Shown here one piece after another: positions 7,198 to 16,140 of a stretch of 41,971 nt of DNA. The stretch is taken from assembly GCF_001945525.1 (NCBI RefSeq), contig NZ_MPJW01000101.1, forward strand, positions 1 through 41,971, written 5' to 3'. Within the stretch, counting starts at the first letter, position 1. Every line of letters starts with the position of its first letter. The position numbers were made by a program, and so were the translations under genes. The notes under the pieces are model-generated. The model saw only the letters and a program-made list of their open reading frames with translations. It searched no databases and was not told where the DNA came from. The stretch comes from Ileibacterium valens (lineage in GTDB: Bacteria > Bacillota_I > Bacilli_A > Erysipelotrichales > Erysipelotrichaceae).

Positions 7198-10100
7198 CTA
7201 TTCCGGATGGGCCATTCTGAAAGCTTTCAGACTGGCTTCAGCAGGGGTAAATCCTTTGTCTTCAAGATCCTTCATATCCTGACGTATTTTCTTGAAGTCA
7301 TTTGGAATAATCTTTTTGAAATGGATCAGGTAATCATCAAAATGATCGAGAATTTCTCTGGCAAGTTCAGAATGAGTTTCCCTGTAATGTTCTTCGAGAA
7401 TTTCATGGAGTTTTTCAATATCCTGTTTGGCTTCTAAAGCTTCCATGGATACAAGTTCCTGGTTGATCGAACGATAAAGAGAATGCTCTACATCTAAAAC
7501 ATAGGCAATTCCACCGCTCATACCAGCCGCGAAGTTTTTCCCGGTTTTACCCAGTATAACGGCATACCCGCCAGTCATATATTCAAGACCATGATCGCCG
7601 CAGCCTTCAACCACTGCAGTCGCTCCGGAATTGCGGACACAGAAACGTTCTCCGGCTTTTCCATTGATAAAGGCTTTTCCATCGGTAGCACCATATAAAG
7701 CTACGTTTCCAATCACGACGTTATCAGCAGCTTTAAATGGAGACCGTGGATCTGGAGCAATTACCAGTTTTCCTCCCGAAAGTCCTTTTCCAAAGTAATC
7801 ATTGGCATCACCGGTGCATTTGAGCGTCAATCCTTTTGGCAAAAAGGCCCCAAAAGACTGACCAGCCCCACCAATACAGTTCACGACATATGTATCTTCT
7901 TTAAGGCTGTTCTTAAAGCGACGAGTAATTTCACTGCCCAGAATGGTTCCTAAAGTACGATCAGTTGAAGAGATCTTAATGGTTGTTTCATATGGTTTTT
8001 TACTGTTGAGATAAGGCATGAATTCGGGCAGCAGCTTAGCCACATCCTGGGTTTCTTCAAGTTTGAAATCGTAAGATTCGGCATCATCATGGCAGATGGG
8101 CTGGATGTTCTTTAGCAGTTCTTCAAGATGCAAAGAGCCTGCTCTGGAATTTACTTCAACGTTTTCACGAATTTTTAACCGATCGGCGTGTCCAATCATT
8201 TCATCGAGCGTTCTATACCCTAAACGAGCCATGATTTCACGCAGTTCTTCAGCGATAAAGAGCATGAAGTTCATTACATTTTCTGCTTTACCCTTAAAGC
8301 GCCCGCGAAGTTCTTCGTTTTGAGTAGCAACACCGAATGGGCAGGTATCCAGGTTGCAGACTCTCATCATCCGGCAGCCCATTGTTACTAATGGAGCGGT
8401 CGCAAATCCAAATTCTTCAGCTCCTAACAAGGCAGCAATCGCTACATCTCGCCCGCTCATCAACTTACCGTCCGTTTCGACAATGACACGTTTTCGAAGT
8501 CCATTCTCGCTTAGTGCCTTGTGAGTCTGAATCAGACCAAGTTCCCATGGAAGACCGGCATTATGAATGGAAGACTGACCGGCAGCTCCGGTTCCTCCAT
8601 CGTATCCTGAAATCAGAATGACCTTGGCTCCTGCCTTGGCTACGCCGCAGGCAACAGTTCCAACACCGTTTTCTGAGCAGAGTTTTACTGAAATTCTGGC
8701 ATCACGGTTTGCGTTCTTGCAATCGTAAATCAGCTGGGCTAAATCTTCAATCGAATAGATATCGTGATGAGGAGGTGGAGAAATCAGAGTCACTCCTGGA
8801 GTTGAACATCTGGTTTTGGCAATCCAGGGATAAACCTTGTTGCCCGGAAGATGTCCGCCTTCACCCGGCTTGGCTCCCTGAGCCATTTTGATCTGAATCT
8901 CATCGGCGCTCACCAGATATTCGCTGGTTACACCAAAACGGCCGGATGCTACCTGTTTGATTGCTGAATTCCTGATGGTTCCAAAACGTTCAGGTCTTTC
9001 TCCGCCTTCACCGGAATTGGATTTACCGCCCAGACGGTTCATCGCTTCTGCCATGGTTTCATGCGCTTCCTGAGAGATGGAACCATAGGACATGGCGCCC
9101 GTTTTAAAGCGTTTGACAATTTCGGAAGCTGGTTCCACTTCTTCTAATGGAATCGAATTCTGACTTTCATCAAAATCAAACAATGCTCTTAAGGTATGAG
9201 GTCTGTTTTCATCATTGACTCTTTGGGTATATTCCTTAAAGAGTTCATAGTTTCCTTCGGCAGTCGCTTTTTGCAGAAGAACAATTGTTTTTGGATCATA
9301 CAGATGGTCTTCCTTGCCTGCGCCGCTTCTGAGTTTGTGATAACCAATCGAATCAAGGGTTGTATTGACTGGAAGTCCAAGTGGATCAAAAGCCCGGTCA
9401 TGATGGTAAATCAAATCTTCTTCAATGTCTTTTAAACCAATGCCTCCGATCTGAGACTGAGTATTGGTGAAGTAAGCATCAATGACATCGCGGTCGATTC
9501 CAATGGCTTCAAAGATCTGAGCTCCCTGATAGGACTGTAATGTAGAGATCCCCATCTTGGCAGCAATCTTTACGATTCCAGAAAGAATGGCTTCATTATA
9601 ATCACGGATGGCAATGGATGGTTCCTTATCAAGCATGTCCTTGTCAATCAGTTCTTCAATACATTCATGAGCCAGGTAAGGATAAATGGCAGTGGCTCCA
9701 AATCCTAACAGGGCTGCAAATTCATGAACGGTTTTAGGTTCACCACTTTCAAGGATGATTGACATGGAAGTCTTTTTCTTGGTCTTTACCAGATGCTGTT
9801 CTAATGCCGAAACCGCAAGCAGGCTTGGAATAGCCATGTGCGATTCATCGACACCTACATCGGAGAGGATCAGGATGTTCTTTCCATTGCGGTAAGCTCT
9901 GTCCGCTTCTAAAAAGAGCTGATCCAGAGCATCTTTTAATGGCATACCCCGGTAGAACAGCAGAGAAATAACCTGAGAATGGAATCCATCGCGGTCCAGG
10001 TTCTTGATCTTATCGAGATCTCTGGCTTCAAGAATCGGATTATTGACTTCTAAAACGGTGCAGTTTCCAGCCTTTTCTTCCAGCAGATTTCCAGAACTTC

Positions 10101-11688
10101 CAATATAAACCGTCGTATCAGTGACAACCTTTTCACGTAAGGAGTCGATTGGAGGGTTCGTTACCTGAGCAAACAGCTGCTTAAAGTAATGAAACAGGGA
10201 AGGGTGAAGTTTCGACAAAGCGGCTAATGGAATATCCGTGCCCATCGAAGCGGTTGGTTCCTTACCAGTTTTTGCCATAGCCAGCAACTGGTCATTAACG
10301 TCTTCAAAGGTATATCCAAATACGCGATAAAGGCGGTCCCGATCTTCCTGAGAATGCATTCTGACTTTTTTATCCGGTGCGGGAAGGTTCTTTAAGTCGA
10401 GAAGCTTTAAAGACAGCCATTCTCCATATGGTTTAGATTTTGCAAAGTTTTCCTTTAATTCTTCATCAGGAATCAGTCTTCCTTCAATCGTATCAATCAA
10501 AAGCATTTTTCCTGGTTCAAGTCTGGATTTTATGACGATATCGGATGGATCAAGATCCAGAACTCCAACTTCAGAGGACAGAATGAATTGTCCGTCTTTT
10601 GTAATGTAATAACGGCTTGGACGCAAACCATTTCGGTCTAATACCGCTCCGCATTTTTCACCATCGGAAAAAAGAATGGCTGCCGGACCATCCCAGGGTT
10701 CCATCATCGTTGCATAGTAATGATAGAAGTCCTGACGGGATTGATCCATTGGAACATGTTTCCATGGTTCAGGAATGGTGATCATCACCGCTTTGGCTAG
10801 GTCCATTCCATTCATCATCAAAAATTCCAGAGAGTTATCGAGCATGGCTGAATCAGAACCAGCGTTATTAATTACAGGAAGAATTTTCTGATATTCATCT
10901 TCGATGAAATCTGAAGTCATGCTTTCTTCACGGGCCAGCATTCGGTTGGCATTTCCGCGGATTGTATTGATTTCTCCATTATGAGCAATCAGGCGGTTTG
11001 GATGAGCCCGCTGCCAGCTAGGAGTTGTATTGGTTGAAAAACGGGAATGGACAATCGCAATCGCAGATTTATAATCCGTATCCTGAAGATCTGCATAGAA
11101 TTTACGCAGCTGATCTACCAGGAACATTCCCTTATAGACAATCGTTCGGCTTGAAAGAGAAGCCACATAGGTATCCGGACAGCTTTTTTCAAATTCCCGG
11201 CGGATCACATAGAGAATTCGATCAAAATCAATTCCGTTTTTTACTCCCTTAGGTTTCTGAACAAAGCCCTGCCAAATGGAAGGCATACAGTCCTGAGCCA
11301 CTTTTCCCAGAATGGATGGGGAAGTTGGAACTTTTCTCCAGCCTAAAAAGGAGCATCCTTCTTTTTCAGTTATCGTTTCAAACAATTTCTTTGCCTGATT
11401 TCTTTCAAGCTCATTTTCAGGAAAAAAGAACATACCCACACCGTAGGTTCCTTTTTCCTGAATGGATATGCCGGCTTCTTTTGCCGCTTTCTGGAAGAAA
11501 TCATCAGAAACGGCTAAAAGAATTCCAACGCCATCACCGACCTGGCCAGTCGCGTCTTTTCCGGCACGGTGTTCGAGTTTTTCCACAATATGCAAAGCTT
11601 TGTCTACCACGTCAAAGCTGGGGGTTCCATCGATTTGTACAACCGCTCCGATCCCGCAGGCATCGTGTTCATTCATGTAATCAAACAT
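7198..11688 (-). CDS. gltB: Glutamate synthase, large (alpha) subunit
   Basis: This 1496-aa enzyme transfers the glutamine amide to 2-oxoglutarate, giving two glutamates. The class II glutaminase domain begins at Cys11 (HDACGIG) after a 10-residue propeptide, shorter than the 22-42 residues I recall for well-studied enzymes. Then come the central domain and the FMN-binding synthase domain with SGEGGERPERFG and GAKPGEGGHLPGNKVYPW. The 3Fe-4S cysteines lie in MGCRMMRVCNLDTCP, and a GXGXG beta-helix forms the C-terminus. AAAGGAG precedes the ATG by about 10 nt. With glnN it forms the GS-GOGAT route. About 190 bp separate it from asnB, so it probably has its own promoter. Confidence 0.97.
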   Translation of the reverse strand: MFDYMNEHDACGIGAVVQIDGTPSFDVVDKALHIVEKLEHRAGKDATGQVGDGVGILLAVSDDFFQKAAKEAGISIQEKGTYGVGMFFFPENELERNQAKKLFETITEKEGCSFLGWRKVPTSPSILGKVAQDCMPSIWQGFVQKPKGVKNGIDFDRILYVIRREFEKSCPDTYVASLSSRTIVYKGMFLVDQLRKFYADLQDTDYKSAIAIVHSRFSTNTTPSWQRAHPNRLIAHNGEINTIRGNANRMLAREESMTSDFIEDEYQKILPVINNAGSDSAMLDNSLEFLMMNGMDLAKAVMITIPEPWKHVPMDQSRQDFYHYYATMMEPWDGPAAILFSDGEKCGAVLDRNGLRPSRYYITKDGQFILSSEVGVLDLDPSDIVIKSRLEPGKMLLIDTIEGRLIPDEELKENFAKSKPYGEWLSLKLLDLKNLPAPDKKVRMHSQEDRDRLYRVFGYTFEDVNDQLLAMAKTGKEPTASMGTDIPLAALSKLHPSLFHYFKQLFAQVTNPPIDSLREKVVTDTTVYIGSSGNLLEEKAGNCTVLEVNNPILEARDLDKIKNLDRDGFHSQVISLLFYRGMPLKDALDQLFLEADRAYRNGKNILILSDVGVDESHMAIPSLLAVSALEQHLVKTKKKTSMSIILESGEPKTVHEFAALLGFGATAIYPYLAHECIEELIDKDMLDKEPSIAIRDYNEAILSGIVKIAAKMGISTLQSYQGAQIFEAIGIDRDVIDAYFTNTQSQIGGIGLKDIEEDLIYHHDRAFDPLGLPVNTTLDSIGYHKLRSGAGKEDHLYDPKTIVLLQKATAEGNYELFKEYTQRVNDENRPHTLRALFDFDESQNSIPLEEVEPASEIVKRFKTGAMSYGSISQEAHETMAEAMNRLGGKSNSGEGGERPERFGTIRNSAIKQVASGRFGVTSEYLVSADEIQIKMAQGAKPGEGGHLPGNKVYPWIAKTRCSTPGVTLISPPPHHDIYSIEDLAQLIYDCKNANRDARISVKLCSENGVGTVACGVAKAGAKVILISGYDGGTGAAGQSSIHNAGLPWELGLIQTHKALSENGLRKRVIVETDGKLMSGRDVAIAALLGAEEFGFATAPLVTMGCRMMRVCNLDTCPFGVATQNEELRGRFKGKAENVMNFMLFIAEELREIMARLGYRTLDEMIGHADRLKIRENVEVNSRAGSLHLEELLKNIQPICHDDAESYDFKLEETQDVAKLLPEFMPYLNSKKPYETTIKISSTDRTLGTILGSEITRRFKNSLKEDTYVVNCIGGAGQSFGAFLPKGLTLKCTGDANDYFGKGLSGGKLVIAPDPRSPFKAADNVVIGNVALYGATDGKAFINGKAGERFCVRNSGATAVVEGCGDHGLEYMTGGYAVILGKTGKNFAAGMSGGIAYVLDVEHSLYRSINQELVSMEALEAKQDIEKLHEILEEHYRETHSELAREILDHFDDYLIHFKKIIPNDFKKIRQDMKDLEDKGFTPAEASLKAFRMAHPE

Positions 11689-11809
11689 TTCAGAAAAACT
11701 CCTTTCAAATCGTATCCAAAGAGATCCGCAAGAGATCCTGGATTGTCTTTATCAGTACACTGAATAATGAATAGAAAAATTACTTAAGAAAAAACATTCA
11801 TATATAAGA

Positions 11810-11843
11810 TTCGTTATGACCAGAAAATTCTGATCATAACGAA
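11810..11843 (-). terminator. Stem-loop between asnB and gltB
   Basis: TTCGTTATGA (11810-11819) pairs with TCATAACGAA (11834-11843), extended by CAG/CTG across a small loop. It lies 35 bp after the asnB stop. The poly-T run (TTTTTTAATTTTT) is on the plus strand, while in the asnB direction the stem is followed only by TCTTATATA. It may be a weak or bidirectional terminator, or a processing or leader structure ahead of gltB. Confidence 0.5.
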
Positions 11844-11877
11844 GTTTTTTAATTTTTATCGGTTCTACCGGATTCGA

Positions 11878-13467
11878 TCAGATTCCGCTTTCTCCATAGT
11901 TGGAGAGATAACGAGCAGATGGATCATTGACATCACAGCCCTGCCACTCCTTGTTTGGCATCCAGAAATCGACAACCATTCTGGACTGTCCAGGATAATA
12001 CTTTTCAAAGAGATCACGATAGAGCAAGCTTTCCTTAGTAAAAGGAGCGGCATGATCATATAAGGCTTTTCTGGCTTCGAATTCTTCATCCGAATATGTC
12101 CGCTCAGCCAGAGCTTTTAAATCATCAGCCATCGAATGCCCGACGGCATCTGAGAACGCTGCTTTTTCGCGCATCAGAATTTCATAAGGCAGAATCTGAT
12201 CTTTTTCAAAAGCATGACGCAGCAGATATTTGCCTTTGTTATAGGTGTTGAGCTTAAGTTCTGGATCGATGCTCATGACATATTTCACAAAAGCGATATC
12301 ACCAAAGGGAACTCTTGCTTCCATTGAATGAGTCGAAATGCAGCGGTCGGCTCTCAGTACGTCATACATATAAAGCTCTTTAATTCGCTTGGCACTTTCC
12401 CTTTGGAATTCCTGTGCACTTGGCGCATAATCCGTATATTTATAACCAAAGAGCTCATCTGAAATTTCACCAGTCAGTAGAACTCGGACATCTGAGATTT
12501 CACGGATTTTTTTGCAGATTAGATACATACCCATGCTTGCCCGAATTGTGGTGATGTCATAGGTAGCCAGTTCAGCAATCACTTCTTCAAGGGTGTCAAG
12601 AACTTCCTTTTCAGTCATGATCAATTCATGATGATTGCTGCCAATAAAATTGGCCACCTGTTTTGCGTACTTCAGATCGATGGCATCTTCTTCCATACCG
12701 ATGGCAAAAGTTTCAATCGGCTGATCGGATCGACTGGCGGCAATTGCACAGACCAGAGAACTGTCCAGGCCGCCAGAAAGCAGAAAGCCGACTGGAGCAT
12801 CCGAATCAAGCCGCTTATCAATCGCATCGATCAGCAGATCATGAATTTTACTGCAGACTCCTTCTACATCCTTCTGCGCAGCCGGTTCATCTACAACGGA
12901 AAGGTCAAGATAGCAGATAAACTGTCCATCCTGGTAATAATGACCAGGTGGGAAAGGCATGATTGAATCACAGAGTTTCACCAGGTTCTTAGCTTCTGAA
13001 GCAAAGCAGATACTTCCATCTTCTTTCAAATAACCATAAAACAAAGGTCGAATTCCCATTGGGTCTCTGGCTGCGACAAATGATTTCTTGGAATCGTCAT
13101 ACAGGATCAGGGCATATTCAGCATCAAGTTTTTCAAACATGTCTGTTCCATATTCTTCATACATTGGAAGAAGAATTTCACAGTCACTGTCTGACATGAA
13201 AACATAGCCTTTTTCTTCAAGATCTGCTTTCAGCTTTCGAAATCCATAGATCTCGCCATTACAGACCAGAGCATTCTCATTTAAGGTAAATGGCTGCATT
13301 CCAGCTTCATTAAGACCCATGATCGCCAGACGCTGAAATCCTAAGACTCCAGCCTGAGTCTCAAGAAATCTTTCCTGGTCTGGTCCACGGCTTTTTGTAC
13401 AGGACATGGCTTCCTTGGCCATATCCAATGTTGCTGATCGACTCTGAATTCCTAATACTGTACACAT
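11878..13467 (-). CDS. asnB: Asparagine synthase (glutamine-hydrolysing)
   Basis: This 529-aa enzyme converts aspartate to asparagine using glutamine and ATP. The N-terminal class II glutaminase domain has the nucleophile Cys2 immediately after Met (MCTVLGIQS), RGPDQE and NGEIYGF. The C-terminal ATP-pyrophosphatase domain has the P-loop SGGLDSS. The length is close to the E. coli-type AsnB of about 554 aa. The start is fixed by Cys2 and by CGGAGG ahead of it. It stands between glnN and gltBD, which groups glutamine-consuming enzymes with the enzyme that makes glutamine. A TTGACA -35 (13507-13512) and a GTTAAATTAAC palindrome upstream suggest its own regulated promoter. Confidence 0.95.
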   Translation of the reverse strand: MCTVLGIQSRSATLDMAKEAMSCTKSRGPDQERFLETQAGVLGFQRLAIMGLNEAGMQPFTLNENALVCNGEIYGFRKLKADLEEKGYVFMSDSDCEILLPMYEEYGTDMFEKLDAEYALILYDDSKKSFVAARDPMGIRPLFYGYLKEDGSICFASEAKNLVKLCDSIMPFPPGHYYQDGQFICYLDLSVVDEPAAQKDVEGVCSKIHDLLIDAIDKRLDSDAPVGFLLSGGLDSSLVCAIAASRSDQPIETFAIGMEEDAIDLKYAKQVANFIGSNHHELIMTEKEVLDTLEEVIAELATYDITTIRASMGMYLICKKIREISDVRVLLTGEISDELFGYKYTDYAPSAQEFQRESAKRIKELYMYDVLRADRCISTHSMEARVPFGDIAFVKYVMSIDPELKLNTYNKGKYLLRHAFEKDQILPYEILMREKAAFSDAVGHSMADDLKALAERTYSDEEFEARKALYDHAAPFTKESLLYRDLFEKYYPGQSRMVVDFWMPNKEWQGCDVNDPSARYLSNYGESGI

Positions 13468-13483
13468 AAAGATTCCTCCGGTT

Positions 13484-13512
13484 TGTAGTTAAATTAACAT
13501 CCATTTTGTCAA
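13484..13512 (-). promoter_or_regulatory. Putative asnB promoter and palindromic operator
   Basis: On the minus strand TTGACA (rc of 13507-13512) is followed by a weak -10 around 13484-13491. An 11-bp palindrome, GTTAAATTAAC (13488-13498), overlaps the -10 zone. The shared core ATGTTAATT also occurs upstream of the GS-like gene. The -35 is good, the -10 is poor, and the operator role is inferred. Confidence 0.4.
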
Positions 13513-13559
13513 TTTGGGGAATAAAAATGGAATGTTACCGTAAAATTGGGTATAAGAAA

Positions 13560-13579
13560 GCGGCAGCGTACACTGCCGC
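13560..13579 (-). terminator. Terminator after glnN
   Basis: GC-rich 7-bp stem GCGGCAG/CTGCCGC with a 6-nt loop, about 27 bp past the glnN stop. On the minus strand it is followed by TTTCTTATA. The U-tract is short, so some read-through into asnB is possible. Confidence 0.7.
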
Positions 13580-13606
13580 AGATCTTTCAACTACAGTGCT
13601 GATGAA

Positions 13607-15703
13607 TTACTGAATACCAAAGAGCAGTTTCCCGTAAGTTGGGAATGGCCATTCTTTTGCATCGGTAATGTCTTCTAAGAAGTCACATGGTTCTCTTAAG
13701 GCTTCCATATCAGCCAGAATGTGGTCACGAACGAAGAAGGCTTTTTCTTCAAAATCACTCATGGAGTTCAGTACAGCCACATCGGTTTCGAGCTTTTCAA
13801 GAGTATAGTAAGCTTTTTTCGTCAGCTCGCTGGCATCTTCCAAAGTTCTGGTTTCATAAACGGCTGGCAGGTCTGGCATCGCTTCTTTTTTCGAAAGGAT
13901 GATGTCGGCCAGTTTGCCTTCAAAACCGGCAACTGCAGGCAGAATTTCCTTTTTAGCCATATTGACCATAGTTTTTGCTTCAATATTGATCAGGTTGACG
14001 TATTCTTCCATCAGAATTTCGTAACGGGAGAGAACTTCTTCACGGCTGAATACTCCTAGACGTTCAAACAAGGCAATATTTTCTTCATTCTTAAAATATG
14101 GCAATGCATCTGGAGTGGTTTTCAGATTGAGCAGGCCTCTATTCTGAGCTTCTTTTACCCATTCATCGGAATATCCGTTTCCGTTGAAGATGATTCTGGA
14201 ATGATCCTGGAAGATGCTCTGAATCAATACGTGTAAGGCAGAATCAAAATCAGGAGCGGCTTCAAGGGCATCTGCAATCTCTCTTAAGGAATCCGCAATA
14301 ACTGAGTTCAGGATCACGTTGATTCCAGCAATAGACTGCGCTGAGCCTGGCATACGGAATTCAAATTTGTTTCCAGTAAAGGCAAATGGGGAAGTCCGGT
14401 TGCGGTCTGTCGTATCGATTGGAAGATTTGGCAGTACATCGGTTCCGATGTTCATGAAGATTTTTTCATGGTTGCCGTAATCTTTATCATCACGAATCGC
14501 TTCGATGACTTCTTCAAGCTCATCACCCATGAAGATGGAAATGATTGCAGGAGGTGCTTCGTTAGCGCCTAAACGATGATCGTTTCCAGCAGTTGCCACA
14601 GATAGTCTTAACAGATCCTGATGTTCATCAACTGCCTTAACAATTGCAGCCAGGAACAAAAGGAACTGAATATTTTCATAAGGAGTATCTCCTGGTTCAA
14701 GCAGGTTATCGCCGCTATCCGTAGAAATGGACCAGTTGTTATGTTTTCCGCTTCCATTGATTCCATCAAAAGGCTTTTCATGAAGCAAAGCCACCATGCC
14801 ATGCTTTTTGGCGATTCTCTGAATGAGTTCCATAGCCAGCTGGTTCTGATCAGTGGCGAGGTTTGTTGTTGTAAAGATTGGAGCCATTTCATGCTGAGCT
14901 GGCGCTACTTCGTTATGTTCTGTTTTGGAAGTAACTCCGAGTTTCCATAGTTCTTCATCGAGTTCGGTCATGAACTTCTGAACTCGGCTCTTAATGGTTC
15001 CAAAATAATGGTCTTCCATTTCCTGACCTTTTGGAGCCATGCTGCCAAATAAAGTCCGTCCGGTATAAACCAGATCTTTGCGGTCCCAGAAGTATTTTTC
15101 ATCAACGAGGAAGTATTCCTGTTCTGGTCCGACTGTTGTTTTAACGGAACGAGTCTGGTTGTCTCCAAACAGCCGCAGGATTCTTAAAGCCTGAGTATTG
15201 ATTGCGTCCATGGAGCGAAGCAATGGAGTTTTTTTATCCAGAGCATGTCCTGTATAGGAAGCAAATGCTGTCGGAATGCAAAGAACACCTTCCTTAATAA
15301 ACGCATTGCTGGTAGGATCCCATGCTGTATACCCTCTGGCTTCAAAGGTTGCCCGCAGTCCGCCGCTTGGGAAGGAAGAAGCGTCAGGTTCTCCTTTGAT
15401 CAATTCCTTTCCGGAAAATTCCATCAGGACTTTTCCATTGCCGGCTGGTGTGATAAATGAATCATGCTTTTCAGCGGTAACGCCGGTCATTGGCTGAAAC
15501 CAGTGAGTAAAGTGAGTAACACCTTTTTCAAGAGCCCATACTTTCATAGCGTGAGCTACAGCATCAGCGATCTTTCGGTTTAAGGGGAGACCGTCATCGA
15601 TCGTTTTTCGAAGTTCTTTATAGACATCTTTTGGTAGAGTCTGCCGCATGGTGGAGTCATCGAAGACGTTTTCACCGAAGATTTCCGTAACCTGTTTTTC
15701 CAT
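13607..15703 (-). CDS. glnN: Glutamine synthetase type III
   Basis: This is the ATP-dependent ligase joining ammonia to glutamate, in the large GSIII form (698 aa from the ATG at 15703; classical GSI is about 450). Recognisable GSIII blocks are FPSGGLRATFEARGYTAWDP, NEVAPAQHEMAPIF and GSGKHNNWS, and the catalytic acidic and histidine residues of the GS fold are retained. An upstream ATG at 15751 would add 16 residues. I reject it because AGGAG stands 6 nt before the ATG at 15703 and the longer start would lie inside the U-rich leader end. The gene has a strong promoter and a structured leader, so it is probably controlled by transcription attenuation. It is the active GS of the locus, in contrast to the divergent GS-like gene. 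Confidence 0.95.
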   Translation of the reverse strand: MEKQVTEIFGENVFDDSTMRQTLPKDVYKELRKTIDDGLPLNRKIADAVAHAMKVWALEKGVTHFTHWFQPMTGVTAEKHDSFITPAGNGKVLMEFSGKELIKGEPDASSFPSGGLRATFEARGYTAWDPTSNAFIKEGVLCIPTAFASYTGHALDKKTPLLRSMDAINTQALRILRLFGDNQTRSVKTTVGPEQEYFLVDEKYFWDRKDLVYTGRTLFGSMAPKGQEMEDHYFGTIKSRVQKFMTELDEELWKLGVTSKTEHNEVAPAQHEMAPIFTTTNLATDQNQLAMELIQRIAKKHGMVALLHEKPFDGINGSGKHNNWSISTDSGDNLLEPGDTPYENIQFLLFLAAIVKAVDEHQDLLRLSVATAGNDHRLGANEAPPAIISIFMGDELEEVIEAIRDDKDYGNHEKIFMNIGTDVLPNLPIDTTDRNRTSPFAFTGNKFEFRMPGSAQSIAGINVILNSVIADSLREIADALEAAPDFDSALHVLIQSIFQDHSRIIFNGNGYSDEWVKEAQNRGLLNLKTTPDALPYFKNEENIALFERLGVFSREEVLSRYEILMEEYVNLINIEAKTMVNMAKKEILPAVAGFEGKLADIILSKKEAMPDLPAVYETRTLEDASELTKKAYYTLEKLETDVAVLNSMSDFEEKAFFVRDHILADMEALREPCDFLEDITDAKEWPFPTYGKLLFGIQ

Positions 15704-15725
15704 ATCGTTCTCCTGTGTATTCAAT

Positions 15726-15812
15726 AAAAAAGGCAAAGACACTGAAATCAAAGCATTTCAGTCATCTCGTTTATTCGAGATGCTGTATGCCTGTTTTCTG
15801 GCGTCCTTGCCA
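15726..15812 (-). ncRNA. Structured 5' leader of glnN (candidate attenuator / ANTAR target)
   Basis: On the minus strand the closing stem GGCAAGGAC (15811-15803) pairs with GUCUUUGCC (15740-15732) over 9 bp with one G-U, and runs directly into U6 (15731-15726). It encloses three abutting hairpins: GCC/GGC (15802-15789), CAUCUCG/CGAGAUG with a 6-nt loop (15782-15763), and ACUGAAAU/AUUUCAGU with a 6-nt loop (15762-15741). An alternative fold uses UGGC-AAGGAC-GCCA (15812-15799). Its hexaloop has A at position 1 and G at position 4, as in known ANTAR targets, and it would break the closing stem. The second hexaloop, AAUAAA, has A1 but not G4. Folding was by eye. It matches no riboswitch class I know. 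Confidence 0.65.
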
Positions 15813-15824
15813 TTTCATGGTTGT

Positions 15825-15853
15825 AGATTACTCGATTGATTTTGCTCTGTCAA
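15825..15853 (-). promoter_or_regulatory. glnN promoter
   Basis: On the minus strand there is a consensus TTGACA -35 (15853-15848), a 17-bp spacer and a TAATCT -10 (15830-15825). Transcription would start near 15818-15821, only a few bases before the structured leader. The leader is therefore the very 5' end of the mRNA. Confidence 0.75.
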
Positions 15854-15923
15854 CAGGAACGAAACAATTTTTCGAAAATTTTCAGAAAAATAGACTTTTT
15901 CAGTTTCATACCATATTTTAGAA

Positions 15924-15970
15924 ATGTTATAACATCTAACCTGTTAATTGTTGAAAAAGCATGTTAATTG
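15924..15970. promoter_or_regulatory. Candidate operator cluster between glnN and the GS-like gene
   Basis: A perfect 12-bp palindrome, ATGTTATAACAT (15924-15935), is followed by two identical 9-mers, TGTTAATTG, at 15942-15950 and 15962-15970. Their starts are exactly 20 bp apart (two helical turns). They sit in the divergent promoter region and could bind a nitrogen regulator. I cannot match them exactly to the GlnR/TnrA consensus (TGTNA-N7-TNACA). Confidence 0.45.
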
Positions 15971-16108
15971 AGTGAAGCAATATCGATCATTAATGGGATA
16001 TGCATATAAATTGTACTGACATTTCAAAAAAAGCAGCAAAACATATCACTTTTGAAAAGTCTTTTACAGCGATTTCCATTTTATGAATAGCTGACCTTAA
16101 TTTTCATT

Positions 16109-16114
16109 TATACT
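16109..16114 (+). promoter_or_regulatory. Putative -10 of the GS-like/ANTAR operon
   Basis: TATACT stands 26 bp before the ATG at 16141 in an AT-rich context. No good -35 is found 16-19 bp upstream, so the promoter may depend on an activator binding the repeats further upstream. Confidence 0.4.
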
Positions 16115-16140
16115 GAGCCATAAGAAAGTTGAGGACGATT

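Noticed and set aside
11316-11774. 152-codon plus-strand ORF over the start of gltB
   Set aside because: Antisense shadow of a strongly conserved gene; low-complexity composition and no ribosome site.
15774-15818. A 15-codon leader peptide with three Gln codons (MKWQGRQKTGIQHLE) overlapping the glnN leader
   Set aside because: Its ATG lies at the predicted transcription start, with no ribosome binding site, and the region is better explained as structured RNA.
15720-15830. T-box or known glutamine riboswitch upstream of glnN
   Set aside because: The T-box AGGGTGG-type sequence is absent and the fold does not match glutamine riboswitch features I know.
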